From positions 1-64,000 of the forward strand of contig JANYHL010000033.1 of NCBI GenBank assembly GCA_025359085.1: DNA of 64,000 bases, read 5' to 3'. Shown in pieces: positions 55,345 to 63,764 of this stretch. The notes under the pieces are model-generated. The model saw only the letters and a program-made list of their open reading frames with translations, was not told where the DNA came from and did no database searches. Source of the stretch: Gammaproteobacteria bacterium. GTDB lineage: Bacteria; Pseudomonadota; Gammaproteobacteria; Burkholderiales; Burkholderiaceae_C. Each line of letters opens with the position of its first letter. Within the stretch, counting starts at the first letter, position 1. The translations under genes and the position numbers were made by a program.

Positions 55345-55394
55345 CCGTTCGGGCTGAGCCTGTCGAAGCCTTTCGACAGGCTCAAGGTGAACGG
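55345..55394. repeat. REP-like palindromic hairpin (copy B) between cysW and cysA
   Basis: CCGTTCGGGCTGAGCCTGTCGAAG / CTTTCGACAGGCTCAAGGTGAACGG, nearly perfect arms with a very short loop. It sits in the 97-base gap of an otherwise tightly packed operon, immediately upstream of cysA, so it could affect cysA expression or mRNA stability. Confidence 0.82.
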
Positions 55395-55422
55395 AGTGAA
55401 GTTCTTTGCCTAGGAGACCAAG

Positions 55423-56295
55423 TTAGGTAGCGGCCAGGGGCCGTTCAGGCGGCAACGCCGCCGCCGCTTTTTGCTCGCGCTCAAACCGCCACTCCACCAC
55501 CGACTTGATCAGCAGCGTCAGCACCGCGAGCAGGGCCAGCAGCGAGGCCACGGCAAATGCCGCCACGGACTGGTATTCGTTGTACAAGATCTCCACATGC
55601 AGCGGCAGCGTGTTGGTCTGGCCCCGGATATGCCCCGAGACCACCGACACCGCGCCAAACTCGCCCATGGCGCGGGCGTTGCACAAGATCACGCCATAGA
55701 CCAGACCCCACTTGATGTTGGGCAGCGTCACATGCCAGAAGGTTTGCCAGCCGGTCGCACCCAGCACGATGGCTGCCTGTTCTTCTTCAGTGCCTTGCGC
55801 CTGCATCAGCGGAATCAGCTCACGCGCGATGAACGGAAAAGTGACAAAAATCGTGGCCAGAATGATGCCTGGCACGGCAAACAAAATTTTGATGTTGTGT
55901 TCAGCCAGCCACGGCCCGATCCAGCCTTGCGCGCCAAACATCAGCACATAAATCAGACCGGCCACCACCGGCGATACCGAGAACGGCAGGTCGATCAGCG
56001 TGGTCAGAAAGGCCTTGCCTTTGAACTCGTACTTGGCCACGGCCCACGCGGCTGCGACACCAAATACCAGGTTCAGCGGCACTGCCACGGCCGCGGTGAT
56101 CAGGGTCAGGCGAATCGCGCTCCAGGCATCGGGTTCTTGCAGCGCCTCCAGTGCGGCAGGCAGACCTTTGCGCAGCGCTTCGGTGAAGACGGCGGCCAGC
56201 GGCAGCAGCAAAAACAAAAATACAAAACCAAGTGCCAGTCCAATCAGCGACCAACGCACCCAAGGCGGCTCGGTGGTGCCCGTGCGCGCGCTCAT
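55423..56295 (-). CDS. cysW: Sulfate ABC transporter permease CysW
   Basis: 290-residue inner-membrane permease with about six membrane segments. It has [76 protein letters not shown], which contains the EAA-type loop that contacts the ATPase. It overlaps cysT by 4 bases. Confidence 0.94.
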   Translation of the reverse strand: MSARTGTTEPPWVRWSLIGLALGFVFLFLLLPLAAVFTEALRKGLPAALEALQEPDAWSAIRLTLITAAVAVPLNLVFGVAAAWAVAKYEFKGKAFLTTLIDLPFSVSPVVAGLIYVLMFGAQGWIGPWLAEHNIKILFAVPGIILATIFVTFPFIARELIPLMQAQGTEEEQAAIVLGATGWQTFWHVTLPNIKWGLVYGVILCNARAMGEFGAVSVVSGHIRGQTNTLPLHVEILYNEYQSVAAFAVASLLALLAVLTLLIKSVVEWRFEREQKAAAALPPERPLAAT

Positions 56296-57173
56296 GACTT
56301 GCCTCCGGCGCGGCGGCGTTGCCAGCTTTGCAGCGCGTTGATGACCAGCAGCATCACAAACGAGAGAGCCAGCATCACCGTGGCCACGGCGGTGGCACCG
56401 GCGTAGTCGTACTGCTCGAGCTTGCCGATGATGATCAAGGGCGTGATCTCGGACACCATGGGCATGTTGCCGGCAATGAAGATGACCGAGCCGTACTCAC
56501 CGATCGCGCGGGCAAACGCCATGGCAAAGCCGGTCAGCAGGGCGGGCGCGATGCTGGGAAAGATCACGTAACGAAAAGTCTGCCAACGGCTGGCGCCCAG
56601 GCAAGTGGCGGCTTCTTCCAGCTCTTTCTCGAAGTCTTCCAGCACCGGTTGCACGGTGCGCACCACAAACGGCAGGCTGATGAAGATCAGTGCAATCACG
56701 ATGCCGTTGCGGTTAAACGCGAGCTGGATGCCCTGTGGCTCCAGGTACTGACCGATCCAGCCATTGCCCGCCAGCAGCGCGGTGAGTGAAATACCGGCCA
56801 CCGCCGTGGGCAGGGCAAACGGCAAGTCCACCAGCGCATCGATGATCTTTTTGCCGGGAAAACGGTAGCGCACCAGCACCCAGGCCAGCAACAGGCCAAA
56901 GAACACGTTGACCAGCGCTGCCATAAATGAGGCGCCAAAGGTCAGCCGGTACGAGGCCAGCACGCGCGGGCTGGCCACCGCCGCCCAGAACTCGACCCAA
57001 GTCAGGGTGAAGGTTTTGGACAGCAGGGCTGACAGTGGGATCAGCACGATCAGGCTGAGGTAAAACAGCGTGTAGCCCAGCGTCAAATTAAAGCCCGGCA
57101 GCACGCGCCGGGTGGCACGCTTTGCTGGCGAGCCAGCCGCGAGGGGCGAAATGGAAAGGAGGGCAGAGGTCAT
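56292..57173 (-). CDS. cysT: Sulfate ABC transporter permease CysT (CysU)
   Basis: 293 residues with six membrane segments. Characteristic segments are [28 protein letters not shown] and the EAA loop [63 protein letters not shown]. It lies 61 bases downstream of the first sulfate-binding protein gene. Confidence 0.94.
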   Translation of the reverse strand: MTSALLSISPLAAGSPAKRATRRVLPGFNLTLGYTLFYLSLIVLIPLSALLSKTFTLTWVEFWAAVASPRVLASYRLTFGASFMAALVNVFFGLLLAWVLVRYRFPGKKIIDALVDLPFALPTAVAGISLTALLAGNGWIGQYLEPQGIQLAFNRNGIVIALIFISLPFVVRTVQPVLEDFEKELEEAATCLGASRWQTFRYVIFPSIAPALLTGFAMAFARAIGEYGSVIFIAGNMPMVSEITPLIIIGKLEQYDYAGATAVATVMLALSFVMLLVINALQSWQRRRAGGKS

Positions 57174-57234
57174 TGAAACGTCGTCAAAATATTGTCATGC
57201 CGGACACGATCCGGCAGTCAGGGCTGTCTAACGT

Positions 57235-58233
57235 TTACTTGACGGTGTAGATCTTGTCGAACTGGCCGCCGTCGTTGAAATGCACTTTTTGCGCTTCAGT
57301 CAGTGAACCAAAATACTCGCTCACCGCGAACAGTTGCAGCGGCTTGAAGGTGCTGGCGTATCTGGCCAGCACTTGTTTGTTGCTCGGGCGAATGCCGTGC
57401 TTGGCGGCAATGTCTTGCGCTTCGTCGGAATACAGGTAGTTCAAATAAGCTTTGGCCAATTCGCCGCTGCCTTTTTTGGCCACGGTACGTTCCACCACGG
57501 CGACCGGGTTTTCGGCAATGATGCTGATTGACGGGTGAATGGCATCGACCTTGCCTGCGCCAAATTCGCGGTCGACGGACACCACTTCTGATTCAAACGT
57601 GATCAATACATCGCCAATATTGCGCTGTAAAAAAATGGTGGTGGCATCGCGCCCGCCCTTGGCCAGCACCGGCACGTTCTTGAACAGCTTGGCCACAAAT
57701 TCAGCCGCTTGCGCGTCGCTGCCACCGGTCTTGCGCACATAGCCCCAGGCGGCCAGGTAGGCCATGCGGCCATTGCCCCCGGTTTTTGGGTTCACCACAA
57801 TGACTTTCACATCGGGCTTGATCAGGTCGTTCCAGTCCCGGATGCCCTTGGGGTTGCCGTTGCGCACCAGAAACAGCATGGTCGAGGTGGTAGGGGCTGC
57901 ATTGTTGGGAAAGCGCTTGGCCCAATCCTTGGCGACCACCCCCGCGCTGGCGAGAAACTCGACATCGGTGGTGGTGTTCATGGTGACCACATCGGCGTCG
58001 AGCCCGTCGTTCACCGCACGGGCCTGCGCGCTGGAGCCACCATGGGATTGATCCACCTTGACCTCTTTGCCGCTGGTCTTTTTGTAGTGGGCGACAAAAG
58101 CGGCGTTGTAGTCTTTGTAAAACTCGCGCGAGACGTCGTAAGAGACATTGAGCAGGGTTTGAGCTGCTACAAATTGCGTAGCTGTCAGTGCAATGCTGGC
58201 AAGGGATAGAGTCACTTTTTGCTTAAATTTCAT
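57235..58233 (-). CDS. sbp: Periplasmic sulfate-binding protein 1
   Basis: 332 residues from ATG 58233 with AAGGAA upstream; the ORF-track start 141 codons earlier is a frame shadow of the hydrolase gene. Signal peptide about 1-24 (ending FVAAQ). Family core [81 protein letters not shown] and YLNYLYSDEAQDIAAKHGIRP. It delivers sulfate to CysTWA. Confidence 0.94.
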   Translation of the reverse strand: MKFKQKVTLSLASIALTATQFVAAQTLLNVSYDVSREFYKDYNAAFVAHYKKTSGKEVKVDQSHGGSSAQARAVNDGLDADVVTMNTTTDVEFLASAGVVAKDWAKRFPNNAAPTTSTMLFLVRNGNPKGIRDWNDLIKPDVKVIVVNPKTGGNGRMAYLAAWGYVRKTGGSDAQAAEFVAKLFKNVPVLAKGGRDATTIFLQRNIGDVLITFESEVVSVDREFGAGKVDAIHPSISIIAENPVAVVERTVAKKGSGELAKAYLNYLYSDEAQDIAAKHGIRPSNKQVLARYASTFKPLQLFAVSEYFGSLTEAQKVHFNDGGQFDKIYTVK

Positions 58234-58282
58234 GGTGTTTCCTTGGGCGTCTGTAAAAAGTGAAAAGAGTGTGTAGGTGGTG

Positions 58283-58840
58283 TCAGGCTGCGGCCAAAGC
58301 GGCTTGTTTAAGGGTGACAGCTTCACCGATGAGTGACTGCAGCAGCGCCAACCCCAGCGGCCAGGGGCCAAAGCCGGCTTCCAGGTTGATGTGGCCGGCG
58401 TTTTGCAGTCGAACAAATTCACTGCCCCAGGCACGGGCGTAAGCGCCCGCGGTGCGGACCGGGCAATAAGGGTCGTTGTTGCTGGCCACGATGATGCTGG
58501 GGTAGGGCAGGCGCTGGTAGGGCACCGGGGCAAAGTCAGCCAGCACCCCCCGGCGCTCCGGGTCGGCCGGCGCCACCAACAAGGCCCCGGCAATGCGCGC
58601 GGCGGCCTCGGGCGGCAGATGGGCGGTGGCAATGCAGCCCAGGCTGTGCGCGGCAATCACCACCGGTTTGGTTTGAGCCAGCACCGTGCGGGCAATGGAC
58701 GCGACCCAGGCATCGCGCGATGGCGCCACCCAGTCATCTTGCAGCACCCGGACCGCGTCCGGCAGCTGGTCGGCCCACAGACTTTGCCAGTGGCCGGGTG
58801 GCGAATCGCGCCAACCCGCAATGATGAGGATGCTGACCAT
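58283..58840 (-). CDS. RBBP9/YdeN-type serine hydrolase
   Basis: 185 residues. It begins MVSILIIAGWRDSPPGHWQSLWADQLP, has nucleophile IAAHSLGCIATA, acid region IVASNNDPYCPV and His in LQNAGHINLEAGFGPWP. These small alpha/beta hydrolases have few known substrates. It lies 49 bases upstream of sbp on the same strand, so it is probably the first gene of the sulfate operon or shares its promoter. Confidence 0.88.
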   Translation of the reverse strand: MVSILIIAGWRDSPPGHWQSLWADQLPDAVRVLQDDWVAPSRDAWVASIARTVLAQTKPVVIAAHSLGCIATAHLPPEAAARIAGALLVAPADPERRGVLADFAPVPYQRLPYPSIIVASNNDPYCPVRTAGAYARAWGSEFVRLQNAGHINLEAGFGPWPLGLALLQSLIGEAVTLKQAALAAA

Positions 58841-58899
58841 GGTGAAGTGTTTGGTTTGACGGCTGCAATTGACTTAAAACGCATTTTGTGACCCAGGCT

Positions 58900-58970
58900 T
58901 CAAAACTCAAACTACTTGTTTTCTATTTAATTATGTTTATATTTGTATATAGATCACAATTTTGTAGCCG
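58900..58970 (-). promoter_or_regulatory. AT-rich promoter region upstream of the hydrolase-sbp-cysTWA unit
   Basis: An AT-rich block unlike the surrounding GC-rich sequence: on the minus strand TTGTGATCTATATACAAATA, TAAACATAATTAAATAGAAA, ACAAG. It lies in the 223-base gap between the two sulfate-binding protein genes. Its composition and position fit a CysB-type activated promoter; I cannot assign exact -35/-10 boxes. Confidence 0.45.
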
Positions 58971-59063
58971 CTTTGCAAGCAGTCAAGCCCGCTGACGGGC
59001 TCTGGATCAAGGTTCACGGCCTTCTCGGTAGACCCGCGGTGAATGGGCGCAGTGGCGCCATCC

Positions 59064-60086
59064 CTACTTTTTGGTGTAAATCTGGTCAAAGTAAGCGCCG
59101 TCAGCAAAGTGATCTTTGGCCGCTTTGGTCCAGCCGCCAAAGGCCTCATCGATGGTGAATAGCTTGATCCTGGGCAGTTGTCTGACGTACTTGGCCTGGA
59201 ACTTCTCGGAGATGGGGCGGTAGAAGTTCTTGCCTGCAATGTCCTGGCCTTCATCGGTGTACAGGTATTCCAGGTAGGCCGTCGCCACGCTGCGGGTGCC
59301 CTTTTTGTCCACGTTTTTGTCCACCACGGTCACCGGTGGCTCGGCCAGAATGCTCAAGGAGGGGTAAATGATGTCCACCTTGCCGCCAAATTCTTTTTCC
59401 AACAGGTGGGCTTCGTTCTCCCAGCTGATGAACACGTCGCCCTGGCCACGCTGGGCAAAGGTGATCGATGAGCCGCGCGCGCCACTGTCAAGCACGGGCA
59501 CGTTGGCATACAGTTTGCCGACGAAATCCTTGGCCTGCGCTTCACCGCCGAACTTGCGTTTTGCAAATTCCCAGGCTGCCAGGTAATTCCAGCGCGCACC
59601 GCCAGAAGTTTTGGGGTTGGGCGTGATCACGCTGACACCGGGTTTGATCAGATCGTCCCAGTCCTTGATGCCTTTGGGATTGCCCTGGCGCACCACGAGC
59701 ACGATAGTCGATGTGTACGGTGACGAGTTGTGCGGCAGGCGCTTTTGCCAGTCGGCTGGAATCCAAGCGCCATTTTTGTGCACTGCATCGATGTCGCCGG
59801 CCAGCGCCAGCGTGACGACATCGGCGTCGAGTCCGTCGATCACGGCACGCGCTTGCTTGCCCGAGCCACCGTGCGATTGCTTGATGCTGACGTCCTGGCC
59901 GGTCTTGGCTTTCCAGTGTTTGGCAAACGCGGTGTTGATCTCGGCATAGAGCTCCCGGGTGGGGTCGTACGAGACGTTGAGAAGCGTGACGGCTGGTTGC
60001 GCGCTGGCACTCAAGGCGGCGCCGGCCAGCGTCACGGCTGCGGCAAGGTTGAAGACGCGTCGGGAGAGTGCAGTCGTTGATGTCAT
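59064..60086 (-). CDS. Periplasmic sulfate-binding protein 2
   Basis: 340 residues from ATG 60086 with AGGA about 9 bases before it; the ORF-track start is 21 codons earlier. Signal peptide about 1-29 (ending ALSASA). Same family as the neighbouring Sbp: [81 protein letters not shown]. The two paralogues are clearly diverged, so this may be an older duplication with different affinity or ligand (for example thiosulfate). Confidence 0.92.
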   Translation of the reverse strand: MTSTTALSRRVFNLAAAVTLAGAALSASAQPAVTLLNVSYDPTRELYAEINTAFAKHWKAKTGQDVSIKQSHGGSGKQARAVIDGLDADVVTLALAGDIDAVHKNGAWIPADWQKRLPHNSSPYTSTIVLVVRQGNPKGIKDWDDLIKPGVSVITPNPKTSGGARWNYLAAWEFAKRKFGGEAQAKDFVGKLYANVPVLDSGARGSSITFAQRGQGDVFISWENEAHLLEKEFGGKVDIIYPSLSILAEPPVTVVDKNVDKKGTRSVATAYLEYLYTDEGQDIAGKNFYRPISEKFQAKYVRQLPRIKLFTIDEAFGGWTKAAKDHFADGAYFDQIYTKK

Positions 60087-60166
60087 GTTGAAGTCCTCAA
60101 AATTCATTGCCAATGTGCAATGGCGTGAATTCTGGAGTTCAAATGACAAAACCGGAACTACTGAAT

Positions 60167-60188
60167 ATTTGGTTTCTAATTACCAAAT
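60167..60188. promoter_or_regulatory. Palindrome upstream of the second sulfate-binding protein
   Basis: ATTTGGT-TTCTAATT-ACCAAAT, perfect 7-base arms, about 80 bases upstream of the sbp2 start and about 60 bases downstream of the crp-like gene. It is a candidate operator, possibly for a LysR-type regulator such as CysB; that is inference only. Confidence 0.4.
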
Positions 60189-60248
60189 CATCTTTGGAAG
60201 GCGCCGAGCGACAGCGCAGTACGCGCCGGATAAGCCCAGAGGCCGGGC

Positions 60249-60986
60249 TCAGGGGGCGCCGCGCGGATGCGGCAACAAACGGTCGTACTCGTCCTTGACT
60301 ACCGCGTAGCACTCGCAGACGCGCGCTTCCAGTTTGGGGCGATCAATCACCGTGATGTGACCGCGTCGGCAGCTGATCAGGCCGTCTTTTTGCAGCTTGC
60401 TGGCCGTTTGGGTGACGCTTTCACGGCGTACCCCCAGCAGGTGCGCAATCATCTCCTGCGTGACGTCCATTTCATTGAAATGCAGCCGGTCCAGGCTCAT
60501 CAACAACCAGCGGCACAGTTGCTGGTCGAGTGAGTGGTGCTGGTTGCACACGGCCGTTTGAGAAGTCTGGATGATCAGGGCCTGCGTGTACAGCAGGGAC
60601 AGGTGCTGGAGCTTTTCGCCCAGCGAAAACTCGTGTTTCATGACTTTGCGACTGAGTCGATAGGCCTCGCCCACACTTTGCACCTCGGTGCTGCTGGGCA
60701 TGCTGTCGCCGCCCATGAAGATGGACACGCCGACCATGCCCTCGTTGCCCACCAGGGCGATTTCACTCGAGGACCCGTCTTCCAGTGCGTAGATCAGCGC
60801 GACGATGCCTGAGACGGGAAAATGCAGAAAATTCAAGTGGTCGCCCGACTCGGATATGGGCATCCCCACGGGCATGGGAATCAATTTCAGATCCGGCAGC
60901 AGACGCTCGTAATCCTCGTGGGGCAGGGCGGCCAAAATGCGGTTTTGCTTGGGATTGGCCGGTGGCCTTTTTTCAATTTCTGACAT
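60249..60986 (-). CDS. Crp/Fnr-family transcriptional regulator
   Basis: 245 residues. The N-terminal cyclic-nucleotide-like beta-roll (LNFLHFPVSGIVALIYALEDGSSSEIALVGNEGMVGVSIFMG) is followed by the C-terminal HTH (NEMDVTQEMIAHLLGVRRESVTQTASKLQKDGLISCRRGHITVID). No N-terminal Cys set for an Fe-S cluster is seen. The effector is unknown. It is adjacent to the sulfate cluster and downstream of the phosphotransferase fusion gene (24-base gap). Confidence 0.88.
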   Translation of the reverse strand: MSEIEKRPPANPKQNRILAALPHEDYERLLPDLKLIPMPVGMPISESGDHLNFLHFPVSGIVALIYALEDGSSSEIALVGNEGMVGVSIFMGGDSMPSSTEVQSVGEAYRLSRKVMKHEFSLGEKLQHLSLLYTQALIIQTSQTAVCNQHHSLDQQLCRWLLMSLDRLHFNEMDVTQEMIAHLLGVRRESVTQTASKLQKDGLISCRRGHITVIDRPKLEARVCECYAVVKDEYDRLLPHPRGAP

Positions 60987-61010
60987 GGTTAATTTCTGAC
61001 ATGGTTAATT

Positions 61011-62519
61011 CTAGTGGTCTTCGGCGGGCTCGATTTCTGGCGCTTCATCTGGCCCCAGCGGCTCCAGCGTGCGCATCTGCTGCGCCAGCACGTCCAGGGT
61101 GGCCTCGGACGCGTCCTGCCCCTGTGCCGCGCGCGCCAGGATGCGCTCGCGCAGCTGCGCCGGCGTGGCCTTCGGCGCCAAGATGCTGAAGCCCACATGG
61201 CACTCGCGGGCCAGCGCGCTAAAGGCGTCGCGGTCGGCCCGGAGCAGGAAGGTGGCGTCCACAATGACTGACCATCCGGCTCGCAGCAAGCGCCGCGCCT
61301 GTTCAAGCAGGTGGCCATAGGTGCGGCCGTGCGCATCGGCGGCGTAAATGCCCTCGTTCAACGGCGCGCCGTTGCGCTCGCTGCTGGCCAGACCGAACAG
61401 GCGCTTGCGTTCCACATCCGAGCGCAAGCGCAAGGTGCTGGCTTGCAGGTCGCTTTGCAACCATTGGCTTGAGGCCACGGTCTTGCCGCAACCCGAGAGC
61501 CCGTGCGTGATGATCAGGTGGGCCGCAGGCGGGGCCATCAGGCGTTCGGCCAGCGCAATATAGGCCAGCGCCGCACTGCCGTCTCCCTGCGTCTGACGCG
61601 TGCGAATGGCCGCCACCTTGGCCCGCACCAGCGCGCGGTAGACGGCATAAAACCGCAGCAGCAAGGCGGCTTCGTAGTCGCCACTGCGGCTCCAAACTTC
61701 GTTCACAAACCAGTCGGCCAAACCGGGCTGCTGGTGTGCGAGCAGGTCAACATAGGGGAAAGCGACTTCACTGGCCACGTCAATCCAGCGCAGACTGTCG
61801 CTGAACTCAATGCCGTCAAACAGGCGCACGCGTTCATCGATCAAGACCAGGTTGGCCAGATGCAGGTCGCCGTGGCATTCACGCACCCAGCCGCCTTGTT
61901 TGCGCGCTTGCATCAGCGGCGTGAGTTGTACAAATTGCGCTTCGGTCCAGGCCCGCAGTGCCGCCATCCGGCGGGGCAGGCCCGCCTGCGGCAAACCGTC
62001 CAGCAGAGCGTCGAAATTGTCTCGCATCGGCGCGATGATGTGGGCCGGTGAGCCAAAGCTGGATTCGACCGGCGCGAGCGCCGCCGTCTGGTGAAAAAGC
62101 GTCAGTGTGTCGGCCAGATCCGACACATGCCGGGCTTGCAGTTCACCGCGAGCACAGACCCGGTCGAGCCGCCCGGTTTCATCAAAGCGGCGCATCTTGA
62201 CGGCGTATTCGATCGGAGTGCCGGTGCCACCCCAGTGCGGGTCTTGCGGGGTGTTGCCAATGGCGAGCACGTCCAGGTACAGGTCCGGCGCAAAGCGGCG
62301 GTTGAGGCGCAACTCGTTTTGACAGTAGCGCTGGCGTTGCGCCAGTGTGCTGAAGTCCAGAAAAGACAGTTTGACCGGCTTTTTGATCTTGTAGGCAAAG
62401 TCCCCCGCCAGCAGCACCCAGGAGATGTGGGTCTGGACCAAGTCAACCCGCTGCACGGTGCCAGGATAACGGGTTGGCTCCAGCAGGGCCCTGATAAGGG
62501 GGGGCAAGTTGTCGTCCAT
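61011..62519 (-). CDS. Aminoglycoside-phosphotransferase-like/P-loop kinase fusion
   Basis: 502 residues. The N-terminal about 320 residues are a kinase-like fold with GDFAYKIKKPVKLSFLDFSTLAQR, catalytic loop VRECHGDLHLANLVLIDERVRLFDGIEFSDSLRWIDVASEVAF. The C-terminal about 165 residues are a P-loop NTPase/kinase with Walker A ITHGLSGCGKTVASSQWL and VIVDATFLLRADRDAF. This two-domain arrangement is widespread in proteobacteria without a settled substrate. It is not evidence of drug resistance by itself. Confidence 0.88.
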   Translation of the reverse strand: MDDNLPPLIRALLEPTRYPGTVQRVDLVQTHISWVLLAGDFAYKIKKPVKLSFLDFSTLAQRQRYCQNELRLNRRFAPDLYLDVLAIGNTPQDPHWGGTGTPIEYAVKMRRFDETGRLDRVCARGELQARHVSDLADTLTLFHQTAALAPVESSFGSPAHIIAPMRDNFDALLDGLPQAGLPRRMAALRAWTEAQFVQLTPLMQARKQGGWVRECHGDLHLANLVLIDERVRLFDGIEFSDSLRWIDVASEVAFPYVDLLAHQQPGLADWFVNEVWSRSGDYEAALLLRFYAVYRALVRAKVAAIRTRQTQGDGSAALAYIALAERLMAPPAAHLIITHGLSGCGKTVASSQWLQSDLQASTLRLRSDVERKRLFGLASSERNGAPLNEGIYAADAHGRTYGHLLEQARRLLRAGWSVIVDATFLLRADRDAFSALARECHVGFSILAPKATPAQLRERILARAAQGQDASEATLDVLAQQMRTLEPLGPDEAPEIEPAEDH

Positions 62520-62716
62520 GAGCGCGATGATGCCAGACTCCGCGGAGCGGGCCGATGCTGCCAGTGCGCCGGGGGGTGTCGGCGGTTTTTAAACCGCTGC
62601 GCCAACCCCCAGATTTCATTTGCCGATTGGCGTTCTTTTCGTTCCTCGCAGCCTTTCATGGTCAGCGTGACGGGATCCAGGTTCGAGATCCGAAGCCAGA
62701 CGCCAGCATCACCACC

Positions 62717-63067
62717 TTACTGGACAAGTTGGAGATCGGTTACCACCAGAGCACCACTGTCCTTCATGACTTTGAACTGAACCTTGTCACCGATTTGTAC
62801 CTTCTCTAACAAAGCGGGATCCCTGACTTGAAACACCATCGTCATCGGAGGCATTTCAAGGTTTTTGATCTCGTCATGCTTGATCGTTATTTTCTTGGCA
62901 TCCTTGTCAATCTTGCGGACTTCTCCCTGGGTCATGTCATGGCGGGCCATCATATTCATGTCGTCCCTCTGGCCAGGGTCCGTGGCGGCCTGAGCGAAAA
63001 CGCCGCCAGAAAAAATCGTGACCGACACAATCGATAGATGGACAAGCAGTTGCTTCATTGAGTTCAT
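62717..63067 (-). CDS. CusF-like periplasmic copper-binding protein
   Basis: 116 residues with a signal peptide (about 1-27, ending VFAQA). The CusF-type small barrel has QGEVRKIDKDAKKITIKHDEIKNLEMPPMTMVFQVRDPALLEKVQIGDKVQFKV. The methionine/tryptophan-type copper site is represented by MPPMTM. A Met-rich segment (MNMMARHDM) precedes it. GAAGGA lies before the first ATG. It is downstream of the cupredoxin and multicopper oxidase genes. The 62520-62716 gap contains no gene. Confidence 0.88.
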   Translation of the reverse strand: MNSMKQLLVHLSIVSVTIFSGGVFAQAATDPGQRDDMNMMARHDMTQGEVRKIDKDAKKITIKHDEIKNLEMPPMTMVFQVRDPALLEKVQIGDKVQFKVMKDSGALVVTDLQLVQ

Positions 63068-63219
63068 GATTTGTTTCCTTCATAAATTGGGCAAGCCAAA
63101 GAGTTGCCGTCTTTTTAACAGCTAAGCGCTATAGAAGCATCGGCGATAGCCCTGCTGTCGGTGCCGCCCATGCGCCATCCCGGGAAAGAAAAAACCCTTC
63201 CGAACAACACGGGTGGTGG

Positions 63220-63729
63220 TCAATGGGCGTGTGTCGAGTCGTCTTGAATGTTGCGTGTTTTGTTAGCTGCGACTTTAATTAGCCCTTTCATGCCTGCGTC
63301 GTAATGGCCCGGTTGCAGGCAAGCGAAGTCGACCTTACCCGCCTTGGTGAATTGCCAGATGATTTCACCCGTTTTTCCTGGTGCGACGGTGACCATGTTG
63401 TCGTCGGCATGTTCCATCTCCGGATTTTTCTTCATCACTTCGTAGTGTTTCTTGAGGTCTGTTTCAGTGCCCAGCACCATCTCGTGCTTGACCTGGCCGG
63501 AGTTTTTGGCAACAAAGCGAACCGTCTCTCCCTGTTTCACGTCGAAATTTGAAGAGTGAAAGCGCATGTCGTCTTTCATGTCGACGTTCACGGTGCGCGT
63601 CACTTTCGATGCGACGCCTGGCTTGCCGATTGCTTCATCGTCATGACCCCCAGCGTGTTTGCCAGACGCCAAGGCAGTCAAGGCCAGCAATAGGCCGGGA
63701 ATGGCAATCAGAAGGTTGCGTGATTTCAT
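63220..63729 (-). CDS. Cupredoxin-family periplasmic copper protein
   Basis: 169 residues from ATG 63729 (MKSRNLLIAIPGLLLALTALASGKHAGGHDDEA); the ORF-track start is 56 codons earlier. Signal peptide about 1-22. Type-1 copper ligands are His in GQVKHEMVLG and the C-x4-H-x4-M cluster FACLQPGHYDAGM. Extra His at the N-terminus (KHAGGHDD) and C-terminus (STHAH) could bind further copper. It lies 35 bases downstream of a multicopper oxidase gene and is likely co-transcribed with it. Confidence 0.9.
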   Translation of the reverse strand: MKSRNLLIAIPGLLLALTALASGKHAGGHDDEAIGKPGVASKVTRTVNVDMKDDMRFHSSNFDVKQGETVRFVAKNSGQVKHEMVLGTETDLKKHYEVMKKNPEMEHADDNMVTVAPGKTGEIIWQFTKAGKVDFACLQPGHYDAGMKGLIKVAANKTRNIQDDSTHAH

Positions 63730-63764
63730 GGAATACCTTTCAAGGGTGTTGGTTGTAAAACTAA

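Noticed and set aside
61011-62519. Antibiotic-resistance gene
   Set aside because: The kinase-like domain is of the generic phosphotransferase fold and is fused to a P-loop kinase; nothing points to drug modification.
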